Origin: DASRHT01 sp035293765
Lineage (GTDB): Bacteria > Chloroflexota > Ktedonobacteria > Ktedonobacterales > Ktedonobacteraceae
Direction: 5' to 3'
DNA: 64,000 nucleotides
NCBI GenBank assembly: GCA_035293765.1
Contig: DATGMF010000097.1
Location: forward strand, 1-64,000
A program made the translations under genes and the position numbers. Below, piece by piece: positions 1 through 8,147 of this stretch. The notes below the pieces were generated by a model that made no database searches, was not told the DNA's origin, and was given only the letters and a program-made list of their open reading frames with translations. Numbering within the stretch: the stretch's first letter is position 1; every line of letters begins with the position of its first letter.

Positions 1-1252
1 TGCCCACGGGAAAACGAGCAGCGTGACCACACTGCACAAAGGGATGTATGCCGAACTGCGTGCGCGCTATCGTCTGCCTTCGCAACTGGCGTGCAGCGTG
101 GAGCGACAGGTCGCGGCCACGTACAAGGGACTCTGGACCAAGCTGCTCAACAATCGAGAGCACCTCCGCCTAAAGATCACCAAGAAACGCTTTAAAGGGC
201 TGGATAAGCCCCCACACTATAGCTCGCCCACGGTGCAGTACACCTATGAGCGCGATTATACGTTTCAATGTGAGAGCAGGGTGAGCATCGGCACCCTCAA
301 CGGACGTATCAGTCTGCCGTATCAGGGCTATTTCAAGCATCTGCTGCTTATTCAACAGGGAGGCCATATCGCCCGCATTGGCGATGCCAAGCTCTGGTAC
401 GACCAATCGAAGAAACAGTTTTATTTGCTCGTGTCGGTAGCGATCACGTTGCCTGACCCAACGTGTGACGAACTGAGTGAGGTCGTCGGTGTCGATGTCG
501 GCGTGCGCTATCTGGCGGTCACCTCCACGGCAGCGGGCAAGGCACATTTTTACTCAGGCAAACGAACGCGACATAAAGCGAACCATTATGCGCGGCTGCG
601 CAAACGCTTGCAGAAAAAAGGCACTCGCGGCGCGAAACGTCGGATGAGACGCATCGGGCAGCGAGAGAGACGGTTCAAAATGCAGGCGAACCACCAGATT
701 GCCACACAGATCACGAGAGAGCATCCTCAGACCTTGATCGGATTGGAAGAACTCACGGGGATTCGAGATCGCACCAGACGCCGGAAGCGCAAACGCAAGA
801 AGAACGGCAAGGGGTACGAGCTGGTCTCGCCAAAGGCGCGCAAAGCCAATCGGGTGTACTCCCAATGGTCCTTTGCCGAACTGCATGCCCTGATCAGTTA
901 CAAGGCCGCGCTTTCGGGGTCCCTTGCGGTCAAAGTCGATGCCGATTATACCTCAAAGGGGTGTCCCAAGTGCGGGCACATCGCCGATGAGAACCGACCG
1001 AACAAGGGGTTGCTTTTTACGTGTCAGAACCCAACGTGTGGGTATACGCTGCATGCGGATCTGGTGGGTGCGAGGAATATTACGATGCGAACGCTCGTAC
1101 TTCGACAGGATTGGAGTACGACGGGGTTGCTGTCAATGGCCCCTGATGCCTCGGACCGTGAAGCCAAAGCTGCACGCCTGCAACGGTATGCAGAATTGCG
1201 GTGGAGTCCAGAGGTAAGCCCAAGCCTGCGGTCTGAGACCGAAGGTAGTTGA
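1..1252 (+). CDS. tnpB: TnpB-type RNA-guided endonuclease, 5' end cut by window
   Basis: IS200/IS605-family TnpB (OrfB), an RNA-guided DNA nuclease that favours retention of its element. The frame stays open to base 1, and a GTG at 23 would give 409 residues, but the usual N-terminal 50-60 residues are missing, so the gene very probably starts left of the window. Counting from that GTG, the RuvC triad is complete: Asp158 (VGVDVG), Glu242 (IGLEEL) and Asp346 (HADLVGARN). A four-cysteine zinc finger (Cys314, 317, 334, 339) lies between the last two. A basic tract lies near residues 250-260. No tnpA is visible. A GGTC-TGA-GACC hairpin at 1230-1240 inside the 3' end is where the guide-RNA scaffold of such elements normally lies (inference). 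Confidence 0.9.
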   Translation, partial: AHGKTSSVTTLHKGMYAELRARYRLPSQLACSVERQVAATYKGLWTKLLNNREHLRLKITKKRFKGLDKPPHYSSPTVQYTYERDYTFQCESRVSIGTLNGRISLPYQGYFKHLLLIQQGGHIARIGDAKLWYDQSKKQFYLLVSVAITLPDPTCDELSEVVGVDVGVRYLAVTSTAAGKAHFYSGKRTRHKANHYARLRKRLQKKGTRGAKRRMRRIGQRERRFKMQANHQIATQITREHPQTLIGLEELTGIRDRTRRRKRKRKKNGKGYELVSPKARKANRVYSQWSFAELHALISYKAALSGSLAVKVDADYTSKGCPKCGHIADENRPNKGLLFTCQNPTCGYTLHADLVGARNITMRTLVLRQDWSTTGLLSMAPDASDREAKAARLQRYAELRWSPEVSPSLRSETEGS

Positions 1253-1400
1253 CATTGCTTCATCGTGTTGAACGATATAGGTACCATATTATTTTGCCCT
1301 GGCAAGAATGAGATAGTACCACGTTTACAAGCATGGCAACTTACGCTATACTTACCTGGAAATTTTGTTTGCGTTTTGGTTGTGCCTGGAGGATACTTTT

Positions 1401-2540
1401 GTGAAAATCACATGTAAGCAACAGGATTTGAGCCGGGGGCTTTCCATTGTGAGCCACGCGGTCTCAAGCCGCAGTACGCTGCCGATTCTGGCGAATATTC
1501 TGCTGGTGACCGATCAGGGTCGTTTAAAATTATCTGCTACTAACCTTGAGATTGGCATCAACTGCTGGATCGATGCTGAGGTCCACGAAGAGGGAACGAC
1601 AACCGTCCCCGCCAAACTAATCACCGACTTTGTCAATAGCCTGCCCCAGGCGCCCGTCGATATTGATGTGCCTGCGGACTCGCACACAATCAATATGAAG
1701 AGTTTGCGCAGCAGCGCCAATATCAAGGGTATGGACCCGTCGGAATTCCCCCTGATCCCCACAACGGAGGGCGGGGAGCTGCCCATTATCCTTGATGCGG
1801 CCATGCTGAAAGAGATGATCACGCAGGTCGCCTTCGCGGCTGCCGATGACGACTCTCGCCCTGTCTTTACCGGCGTTCATGTCGAAGTCAGCAATGAGAA
1901 ACTGACCTTTGCCGCCGCTGACGCCTTCCGCCTCGCGGTCCGCGTGTCGTCGCTGCCCGGTCACGAGCAATCTCATGATAATATTCTCATTCCAGCCCGC
2001 ACGCTCACCGAGCTGGCGCGTATTCTGCCTTCGGAAGGCGCGGTGCAGATGATTGTCACGCCTAACCGCAGCCAGGTGCTTTTCCATACGGACCAGATTG
2101 ACCTTGTCTCGCGTCTGATTGAGGGGACCTTTCCCAACTTCCGTAATATCATTCCCAAAGAATCGACGACGCGGGCCGTCATTGAAACCAAAGAGTTTGC
2201 TGCCGCCGTAAAATCGGTGACGCCTTTTGCTCGCGATAGCTCCAATATCACCCGCATCAAGCTTGCCAGCGACGAAAGTGAGGGGCTGGAGCCCGGCACA
2301 CTGACGATTGAGGCCACCGCCGAAGATGTGGGCAGCAACGTGAGCACGATCAACGCGGCAATCGATGGGCCAGAGCAGCAGATCATCTTTAATGTGAAAT
2401 ATCTCGCGGACGTTCTTGCAGTGCTGGATACGCCGGAGGTTGCCCTTGAGGTCACATCAGCCGGACGCCCGGGTGTGATTAAGCCGGTGGGTTCCGCCGA
2501 TTATACGTACGTAATCATGCCGATGAGTACGAACCGCTAG
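1401..2540 (+). CDS. dnaN: DNA polymerase III beta sliding clamp
   Basis: Ring-shaped processivity clamp that tethers DNA polymerase III and repair enzymes to DNA. The 379-residue product has the usual family length and three-domain organisation, starting MKITCKQQDL and ending with the typical C-terminal PVGSADYTYVIMPM segment. I chose the GTG at 1401 because it gives the canonical N-terminus and has a TGGAGGA ribosome site 7-13 bases upstream; an in-frame ATG at 1365 would add 12 atypical residues. recF follows on the same strand after 318 bases of repeats, so the pair keeps the classical order, but the upstream neighbour is a TnpB gene and not dnaA. Confidence 0.97.
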   Translation: MKITCKQQDLSRGLSIVSHAVSSRSTLPILANILLVTDQGRLKLSATNLEIGINCWIDAEVHEEGTTTVPAKLITDFVNSLPQAPVDIDVPADSHTINMKSLRSSANIKGMDPSEFPLIPTTEGGELPIILDAAMLKEMITQVAFAAADDDSRPVFTGVHVEVSNEKLTFAAADAFRLAVRVSSLPGHEQSHDNILIPARTLTELARILPSEGAVQMIVTPNRSQVLFHTDQIDLVSRLIEGTFPNFRNIIPKESTTRAVIETKEFAAAVKSVTPFARDSSNITRIKLASDESEGLEPGTLTIEATAEDVGSNVSTINAAIDGPEQQIIFNVKYLADVLAVLDTPEVALEVTSAGRPGVIKPVGSADYTYVIMPMSTNR

Positions 2541-2585
2541 GCAGGGCATGAGAAGATCGGTGGCAACTGGTCTTCTCCGTCCTGC

Positions 2586-2640
2586 TGCATTTTCACTTGA
2601 CATCTTCGGGTGTGATGTCTATACTCCCCTCAAGGGAGGC
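2586..2640 (+). repeat. Promoter-bearing dispersed repeat, copy A
   Basis: About 55 bases shared with 63831-63894 (same orientation) and with 45775-45834 (opposite orientation). On the plus strand it holds TTGACA, 17 bases, TATACT (2597-2625), followed by CCCTCAAGGGAGG. Read on the minus strand it matches the leaders of cysS and the SUI1 gene, but here no minus-strand gene follows, only the 3' end of dnaN. Only copies A and B carry the spacer sequence TCTTCGGGTGTGATG. Confidence 0.8.
2597..2625 (+). promoter_or_regulatory. Near-consensus sigma-70 promoter toward recF
   Basis: TTGACA at 2597-2602 and TATACT at 2620-2625 are separated by 17 bases. It is the best plus-strand promoter before recF and would leave a leader of roughly 225 bases. 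The early transcript could fold a 9-bp stem (TCAAGGGAG at about 2630 with CTCCCTTGA at about 2656). Confidence 0.65.
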
Positions 2641-2682
2641 GGGGTGAGTTGATGGCTCCCTTGAAACTTTCCGCGTTCTAAC

Positions 2683-2708
2683 GCTCCCATGATGAATCGG
2701 GGAGCTAC
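2683..2708 (+). repeat. 26-nt hairpin repeat (GCTCCC...GGGGAGC)
   Basis: A short stem with loop ATGATGAATCG followed by TAC. A nearly identical copy lies at 54611-54636 on the minus strand and a looser one at 7349-7380. Shape and size fit the terminal hairpins of IS200/IS605-type or palindrome-associated elements, but no transposase adjoins it. Confidence 0.7.
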
Positions 2709-2739
2709 CGGGCAACCGCGAGGAATGCCTTGCAATTCC

Positions 2740-2802
2740 GCCGACCAACGCTGTTCTCACAGCTAGCTGCGCTCAGGTCGGCTGCAAAGAAGGCCCCTAC
2801 GG
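2740..2802. repeat. Dispersed repeat ending in GCCCCTACGG
   Basis: Matches 53627-53688 over about 62 bases (CCGACCAACGC near the left edge, CTAGCTGCGCTCAGGTCGGC in the middle, GGCCCCTACGG at the right). The following GAACGCGG stretch (to about 2822) is the reverse complement of sequences at 8059 and 52533. The block lies in the recF leader, so recF has been separated from dnaN by repeat insertion (inference). Confidence 0.75.
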
Positions 2803-2858
2803 AACGCGGTATCGAGGTATCTCGACTCCGCTTGAGGGTACTGAAATCGGATATATAC

Positions 2859-4040
2859 ATGTATCTCTCTCGCCTCTCTTTGAGCAACTTTCGCAATTAT
2901 AGACAGCTCGATCTTACACTGGAACCGGGATTGTTCTTCTTCTGTGGAGACAACGCCCAGGGTAAGACGAATCTGCTTGAAGCCGTGGGCATGCTCGCCA
3001 CGGCTAATTCTTTCCATGCCGCGAATGATCGCGAGATTGTTAACTGGCACGCCCCTGACCATATCGCCCGCCTTGAGGGCAAGGTACAACGACGCGAAGG
3101 CGAGGTACAGCTTGAAATCGTGATTTTTGATCCCACGCCGCCCATTATCCCCAACACGCCGCAGACAGGCAGAACTTTCGAATTGCCCTCCAATGCGCCC
3201 CGCAAGCGACTCAAGGTGAACGGCGTCCCGCGCAAAACGATGGATTTGATCGGGCAGATGAAAGTGGTGCTATTTGCGCCGACGGACCTGCACCTTGTCG
3301 ATGGCCCGCCCGACGAACGGCGACGTTTTCTTGATCGCGCCCTCTGCCAGGTGCAGTCGCGCTATTGCCAGACGCTGGTGAAGTATCGCAAGACGGTGAC
3401 GCAACGCTCGGCTCTGCTCAAACGGGTGCGCGACAATCAGGATGATCCGCGCATGCTGGACTACCTGGACGAACTGCTCACGACGCAGGCCAGCCTGATT
3501 ATCTACGAGCGCCAGCGCATGATAGCCGCGCTCAACAAGCAGGCAGACCAATTTCAGACGTCGATCAGCGGCGGGCGCGAGCATTTGCAGATTGTCTATC
3601 ACTCTTCGTTCAAAGTGGATGAGAGCTGGAGCGTTCTTGAAGCGCCCGAACGCTATCGGACGCAGTTGCGCGAACTGCGGCGCAGAGAGATCCAGCAGGG
3701 GGTCTGCCTGCTGGGTCCGCACCGCGACGATCTGGAATTTCTGGTGAACGGGATCAATATCCTGACCTATGGCTCACGCGGTCAGCAGCGCACGGCGGCG
3801 CTCTCCGCCAAGCTCGCAGAACTCGGATATATGCGCGCCAGCACCGCCGATGAGCCACTGCTACTGCTCGACGATGTATTTAGCGAGCTCGATCACAGGC
3901 GGCGCGAATACCTGCTCTGTCAGGTGCTCAAGCACGAGCAAGTCTTGCTGTCAGCTACCGATCTGGCGGGGTTTCCAGCCGAAACCCTCAAACAGGCGCA
4001 TCTTTATCAGGTTGTGGATGGCAATATCAGCAAGGCATAG
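2859..4040 (+). CDS. recF: DNA replication and repair protein RecF
   Basis: SMC-like ATPase that helps load RecA at gaps with RecO and RecR. The 393-residue protein starts MYLSRLSLSNFRNY, the canonical RecF N-terminus. Walker A (GDNAQGKT) is at residues 30-37 and Walker B with the D-loop region (LLLLDDVFSELD) is near 335-345. The ATG at 2859 was chosen by homology: a frame open from 2730 would add 43 residues made of repeat sequence. The ribosome site is poor: the nearest purine run (GAGGG at 2834) is 20 bases away, so expression may rely on an unusual leader. It ends just before a convergent DUF4129 gene. Confidence 0.95.
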   Translation: MYLSRLSLSNFRNYRQLDLTLEPGLFFFCGDNAQGKTNLLEAVGMLATANSFHAANDREIVNWHAPDHIARLEGKVQRREGEVQLEIVIFDPTPPIIPNTPQTGRTFELPSNAPRKRLKVNGVPRKTMDLIGQMKVVLFAPTDLHLVDGPPDERRRFLDRALCQVQSRYCQTLVKYRKTVTQRSALLKRVRDNQDDPRMLDYLDELLTTQASLIIYERQRMIAALNKQADQFQTSISGGREHLQIVYHSSFKVDESWSVLEAPERYRTQLRELRRREIQQGVCLLGPHRDDLEFLVNGINILTYGSRGQQRTAALSAKLAELGYMRASTADEPLLLLDDVFSELDHRRREYLLCQVLKHEQVLLSATDLAGFPAETLKQAHLYQVVDGNISKA

Positions 4041-4048
4041 ACCAGCAA

Positions 4049-5686
4049 TTACTGCGTCTGCATCTGCTGCGCCTGTGCCTTTTGCTGCAATATCTGCCAG
4101 TCTCTTTGCACCAGGGCAAGATCCGCTTCATCCAGCGTAGCCCCCCCATAACGAATGGCGGCATAGGCATCGGTCATAATGCTGAGCTCCGGCTCTACCA
4201 GCGGTATACGCTCATCCAGGCGTTGCCGGAACTCGTAAGGCGTCTCATCCTGTTTGCGCGGATACCCCTGGCTGGCTGCCCAGCGCAGCATCGCGCGATA
4301 AAGCTCACGAATGCTGCGTGCGCTTGGCGTGCCCGATATTTCTTCTTCCTGCGCCGCCGCAACAGGCACAACGGGAAGGGGAAAGAAGCGCCGCCATAGG
4401 GCCAGGAAAAAGGCTCTCAACTGGCTCCAGAACAGCTCCCATGACCATAAGCTCTCGGCAAAATCCTCGCTGCGCCGCCTTAACACAACGCGCCGCCGTC
4501 GCAATGCCCACCAGATCAACAGACCCAGGATCACAATGAGCAGCACCGGCAGGACCACCTTGAGGATCGCTATCGTGGTCACCACTTGCTCTGGCGTTGT
4601 GGCTGGTTTCTTGTTCACTCGCGGCGGCGTCACCGGAGGGGTAACACGAGGAATGCGGGGCAACTGCATTGGCGGCAGTAAGGAAAGAAGCCAGAAAAGA
4701 GGGGTAAGCAGAAAAACCACGACGGTCGCAATCACACTGATCAGCCACTCGTATGCCTGTCCCAAAGGAGCAAGCCCGCGCTGCAATTCAGCCAGGAAGG
4801 CAGGGCTGGCAAAGGAACTCACCACGAACGCGCATAATAAAAGCACGATACCCATAATGCCGACCGAGAGCAGCAGGCCACGCTCCTGAGCACTCACATT
4901 TCCTTGCAGACCAGCAGGATGAGCGCGGCGGATGAATAACACATGCGCTAAAGCATGGGCGGTCAAAGCCGTGAAAAGGAAAAGCGGGATCAGCAAAAGC
5001 AAAACCGGCACATTGGCAAAGCTCGCCCTGGCTAAGCCATGAAAAATAATTACCGCTACAATAACCCCTATACCCACGCGCAGGCCCCTTAACACGCGAT
5101 CTGGTGGGATATCACCGCGCGCAAGGCGAATGCCACGCCAGCAAAAATAGGTCGAGAGCAGAATGAGGCCAACAATATGAAAACCGGCGGCAGAGAGCGA
5201 GAGGAGATCACTCGCGGCCAGCAGCAGCCAGCTCGGATCAAAGAAAGACGTCGATGAGGCATAGATACCCGACCAGATAATGAAAAGCAGGGTGAACACG
5301 ACCAGGAGATAGATCAGCCAGGAGCCAGGTAAGCCCCCTGCGGGTTTCCCCTCCTCTGCGGAGACATCCACAGCAGAGCTACGTTCCAGAAACGAAGCCA
5401 GCCAGACGGAGCCCAGCATCAAAACAAAAGGAGTCCAGAGGGGCATGAGTGGATCGGAGGTAACAAACGCGCGGATATCTGCCAGGCCGATGAGAATAGC
5501 GGTCAACCAGCATGCCTCCATACCGGCAAAGATCAGCGGCAGAAGACGCTCGCCCAGACTGGGGTTGGCGGAAAGATAGGTCGTGCTCATCTCTATCAGA
5601 TGCCGTCGCCGACGCTCCAAAGCTGTGCGCACGTCGCCATCGTCATCAGGCGACGGCCTGGAATTGGGTAGGGTATCCATCACCAA
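4049..5686 (-). CDS. Multi-pass membrane protein with C-terminal DUF4129
   Basis: A 545-residue integral membrane protein. After a charged N-terminus it has about nine hydrophobic segments up to residue ~400, a proline-rich linker, then a cytosolic-looking C-terminus whose last ~80 residues (LYRAMLRWAASQGYPR..., TPYEFRQRL, AYAAIRYGG) match DUF4129. DUF4129 proteins usually sit with MoxR ATPases, DUF58 proteins and transglutaminases in cell-envelope or protein-assembly clusters. Here the MoxR-DUF58 pair is 7 kb away. AAAGGG lies 8 bases before the ATG at 5686; a second ATG is two codons in. It follows sodA on the same strand with a palindrome between them. The exact function is unknown. Confidence 0.85.
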   Translation of the reverse strand: MVMDTLPNSRPSPDDDGDVRTALERRRRHLIEMSTTYLSANPSLGERLLPLIFAGMEACWLTAILIGLADIRAFVTSDPLMPLWTPFVLMLGSVWLASFLERSSAVDVSAEEGKPAGGLPGSWLIYLLVVFTLLFIIWSGIYASSTSFFDPSWLLLAASDLLSLSAAGFHIVGLILLSTYFCWRGIRLARGDIPPDRVLRGLRVGIGVIVAVIIFHGLARASFANVPVLLLLIPLFLFTALTAHALAHVLFIRRAHPAGLQGNVSAQERGLLLSVGIMGIVLLLCAFVVSSFASPAFLAELQRGLAPLGQAYEWLISVIATVVVFLLTPLFWLLSLLPPMQLPRIPRVTPPVTPPRVNKKPATTPEQVVTTIAILKVVLPVLLIVILGLLIWWALRRRRVVLRRRSEDFAESLWSWELFWSQLRAFFLALWRRFFPLPVVPVAAAQEEEISGTPSARSIRELYRAMLRWAASQGYPRKQDETPYEFRQRLDERIPLVEPELSIMTDAYAAIRYGGATLDEADLALVQRDWQILQQKAQAQQMQTQ

Positions 5687-5729
5687 ACCCTTTCTCTGAA
5701 AAGGTGCGAATACAAGAGGTTTTCAGGAA

Positions 5730-5759
5730 TGTGGGAACGTGAGCGCTCACGTTCCCACA
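5730..5759. terminator. Perfect 30-bp palindrome after sodA
   Basis: TGTGGGAACGTGAGC (5730-5744) is followed directly by its exact reverse complement. It starts 15 bases after the sodA stop codon, so it may end that transcript, although no T-run follows in the minus direction. With no loop it could also be a dimeric operator site for the downstream DUF4129 gene. Confidence 0.55.
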
Positions 5760-5774
5760 AAAGGTATGTGGCCG

Positions 5775-6395
5775 TTATTTTGCGCCCTTGCGAGCGTGCT
5801 CGAAGCGTTTGGCAATCTCATCCCAGTTGACCACATTCCACCATGCAGCCAGGTACTCGGGGCGACGATTCTGATACTTGAGGTAGTAGGCGTGCTCCCA
5901 GACATCATTGCCCATAATGGGATACTGGCCCTCCATCAAGGGGCTATCCTGGTTGGCGGTGGAGATCACCTGAAGCTTGCCATCGTGGCCCAGAACGAGC
6001 CAGGCCCAGCCGGAGCCAAAGCGTTTCGCGCCCGCGTCATTGAAAGCAGTCTTAAAGGCATCAAACGAACCAAAGGCGGAGTTAATCGCATTTGCCAGTT
6101 CTCCGGTCGGCGCGCCGCCGCCATTGGGCTTCATAATCCGCCAGAACATGCTATGGTTGGCATGACCGCCACCATTGTTACGTACCGCCGTGCGAATATT
6201 CTCAGGAACCTCGTGAATGCGACGCATCAGATCCTCAACGGGCAGAGAAGCCAGCTCGCTGCCCTGCAAAGCGTTATTCAGGTTGGTCACATAGGCGGCA
6301 TGGTGCTTATCGTGGTGGAGATGCATCGTCTCGGTATCGATATACGGCTCAAGTGCGTTGTAGTCGTACGGTAAAGGTGGAAGCTCGTATGCCAT
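5775..6395 (-). CDS. sodA: Superoxide dismutase, Fe/Mn family
   Basis: Converts superoxide to oxygen and hydrogen peroxide in the cytoplasm. The 206-residue length is typical. All four metal ligands are present: His27 (MHLHHDKHH), His81 (NHSMFW), Asp164 and His168 (NDVWEHAYY). Gly77 and the NNGGGHAN context are of the manganese/cambialistic type, but the metal cannot be decided from sequence alone. The start has a clear AAGGAGA site. No signal peptide is seen. A TTGACA-17-ATACAA promoter candidate lies about 125-150 bases upstream. Confidence 0.97.
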   Translation of the reverse strand: MAYELPPLPYDYNALEPYIDTETMHLHHDKHHAAYVTNLNNALQGSELASLPVEDLMRRIHEVPENIRTAVRNNGGGHANHSMFWRIMKPNGGGAPTGELANAINSAFGSFDAFKTAFNDAGAKRFGSGWAWLVLGHDGKLQVISTANQDSPLMEGQYPIMGNDVWEHAYYLKYQNRRPEYLAAWWNVVNWDEIAKRFEHARKGAK

Positions 6396-6518
6396 AGAAC
6401 ATTTCTCCTTACAAAATATATTAGAGGTCGTAACCTCCGTTACGTATAGGATAACAGTTCCTATGCCCGAAAAACTTCAGGCTGCGCATCCGTGAGCGCA
6501 TATTACTCACATGTCTAG

Positions 6519-6547
6519 TTGTATGCGATAGACAGGATAGTTGTCAA
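6519..6547 (-). promoter_or_regulatory. Putative sodA promoter
   Basis: On the minus strand TTGACA (6547-6542), 17 bases, then ATACAA (6524-6519). The -35 is consensus and the -10 moderate. The rest of the 6396-6904 intergenic interval holds no credible gene. Confidence 0.45.
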
Positions 6548-6831
6548 GCAGAAGAGTTGTTCTCCGTTGAAAAGAGCATACCCCACTGCTTCGCAGCATC
6601 ATAGGCAGATAGCACACCGCAAACCAGGAATTAGCTGGCACAATCAGCGGTGCTCATTCTTATGATACAACAAGATTCATAGTTCATGCGTCCCTCCCCA
6701 TCTCCACAAATTTTCCCGCACCATTGGCCTTCGGTGGGAGAAAACACTTTTCGCCAATTTCTCTTCTCGAAAGCAGGACCTTCAGTTTTTTTTGACTACC
6801 ATTCCCTGACAAAACGTGATATATTCAAGAT

Positions 6832-6857
6832 ACAATTTCGCTATGTGGCGAAATTGT
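6832..6857. promoter_or_regulatory. Inverted repeat ACAATTTCGC-6-GCGAAATTGT
   Basis: Perfect 10-bp arms with loop TATGTG, about 50 bases before the receiver-domain gene. A TGATATATT stretch lies just to the left, so the repeat overlaps or follows the promoter region. It could be an operator for a dimeric regulator or a stem in the leader. Confidence 0.5.
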
Positions 6858-6904
6858 TGAGGTGACGGCATTTTTTGTAAAATTGTCACTACCTGGAGCA
6901 ATGT

Positions 6905-7303
6905 ATGGTCCATGAGATAGGACAACCATCTATCAAGGGAGCGCATCATAAGAAAATGATCTTGCTAGTAGAGGACGATGCGAATATTGGTGAAGTACTC
7001 ACCCAGGCTATCAACCAGGAAACTCCTTACACGGCCCTGCTTGTCGCCGATGGACTTGAAGCGCTACAAGCCGTCAGGGAAATGAAGCCGAGCCTGTTCA
7101 TCCTGGACTATCAATTACCTCATATGAATGGCATTGATCTTTATGATAGACTCCATGCGATAGAAACACTCGTCCATGTGCCAGCGATTATGATGAGTGC
7201 CAGGCTTCCTCAACAGGAACTTGACAAACGTCACATGCTGGGCATGAACAAACCCATCGATCTCGATGAGTTCCTGCAAACCATCGAAGAACTGCTGGCT
7301 TGA
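6905..7303 (+). CDS. Receiver-only response regulator
   Basis: A 132-residue CheY-like receiver domain with no output domain. The acidic pair is in LVEDDANIG (residues 21-29), the phospho-acceptor is Asp68 (FILDYQLPHMNG), followed by the Ser switch (MMSAR) and the conserved Lys (MNKPIDLDEF). An 18-residue N-terminal extension precedes the fold. A CTGGAG site lies about 10 bases before the ATG. No histidine kinase is next to it, so its partner must be encoded elsewhere; an ArsR-type repressor is convergent downstream. It may act by protein-protein contact or as a phosphate shuttle (inference). Confidence 0.9.
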   Translation: MVHEIGQPSIKGAHHKKMILLVEDDANIGEVLTQAINQETPYTALLVADGLEALQAVREMKPSLFILDYQLPHMNGIDLYDRLHAIETLVHVPAIMMSARLPQQELDKRHMLGMNKPIDLDEFLQTIEELLA

Positions 7304-7317
7304 TGGGCATCTATGCA

Positions 7318-7390
7318 CCTTCCTTGCAAACGACCTGAGCTTCGTGGGGCTCCCCCTCCCACGATGAATCGGGGAGTTACAGCGCGTTCA
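7318..7390 (+). repeat. Dispersed hairpin repeat copy between convergent genes
   Basis: Contains CTTGCAAACGACCTGAGC, then a CTCCC-ACGATGAATC-GGGGAG hairpin and GTTACAGCGC. It aligns with the reverse complement of 54580-54660 over about 65 bases. The hairpin may double as a terminator between the two convergent genes. Confidence 0.6.
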
Positions 7391-7391
7391 A

Positions 7392-7778
7392 CTACTTTTT
7401 TTGGGAACGCAGGGCGTAATCTCCATCCAGCGCAATCAGCAGGTCTTGAAACGCTTTTACCAGCATATGGTTGCATAGTCGATAGTAGACGGTATTGCCA
7501 TCTCTCCGCGACACCACCAGCCCGGCATTCGCCAGTTGACGCAGGTGTTCCGACGTTGTGGCAGCGGAGAGCCCTATCGCCTTCGCAATATCACCCGACC
7601 GCATCTCCGGCAGAGCAGCCGAACTGTCTTCATTGGGCACCGCCAGTAATTCCAAAATGTATCGTCTGCTGGTATCGCAAACGGTCTGCAAAAAGGCATC
7701 GACGAACTCATCGACCTCTGGCGGGCGACGAGGAGAGCGTGGATGAGATGAAAATGTATAAGATCGGTCCGTAGACAT
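7392..7778 (-). CDS. ArsR-family winged-helix repressor
   Basis: A 128-residue winged-helix DNA-binding protein. The helix-turn-helix is in SGDIAKAIGLSAATTSEHL followed by RQLANAGLVVSRRDGNTVYYRL, the recognition helix and wing typical of ArsR/SmtB proteins. There is no obvious cysteine metal-binding motif in the recognition helix, so it may sense something other than metal. The ATG at 7778 was chosen because AGGAG lies 7-11 bases upstream; a start seven codons earlier would lack this site. The N-terminal 30 residues are basic and disordered-looking. Its regulated gene is not obvious; the upstream neighbour is the divergent HerA operon. Confidence 0.88.
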   Translation of the reverse strand: MSTDRSYTFSSHPRSPRRPPEVDEFVDAFLQTVCDTSRRYILELLAVPNEDSSAALPEMRSGDIAKAIGLSAATTSEHLRQLANAGLVVSRRDGNTVYYRLCNHMLVKAFQDLLIALDGDYALRSQKK

Positions 7779-8058
7779 ATGGTATCTCCTATAAAGCACG
7801 AAGGAGGGAAAGGGGAAACAGTTATCAGATTTTCCAAACTGTACTCATCATAATAAACCAATACAAAAAACGCAACTCCCCCCTTCTCCCAAATCGTTAT
7901 CATGAGAAAAATCAATAATCCAAAACGGCTTTATCTGTGTTATAATGCCGCCAAACCATTTGTTCTAAAAGTAAGAAGATTACCTTCTTACTGTTCCGCT
8001 AACTATATTACGTATCAAGTGCCAAAAATGGATATAAGAAAAGCAAGCGCCACCGCCG

Positions 8059-8130
8059 GTACTTCGATGCCGCGTTCCTGAGCGAAGCTAGCTGCGGAGC
8101 AGTGTTGGAACGCGGAACGCTTCAAAGTAC
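8059..8130. repeat. Imperfect inverted repeat before the HerA operon
   Basis: GTACTTCGATGCCGCGTTCC (8059-8078) pairs with GGAACGCGG...AAAGTAC (8107-8130), with one 4-base bulge. The left arm recurs at 52533-52552 and, inverted, at about 2797-2822. It ends 17 bases before the first gene. The remaining 7779-8058 sequence is AT-rich and shows nothing else. Confidence 0.65.
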
Positions 8131-8147
8131 TTAGAGAAGGATACGAG

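Noticed and set aside
2541..2600. Replication origin / DnaA-box cluster near dnaN-recF
   Set aside because: No cluster of TTATNCACA-type boxes is present in this interval or around 1253-1400.
5739..6374. Long plus-strand frame opposite sodA
   Set aside because: Fully antisense to a clear Fe/Mn superoxide dismutase with all ligands; a codon-bias shadow.
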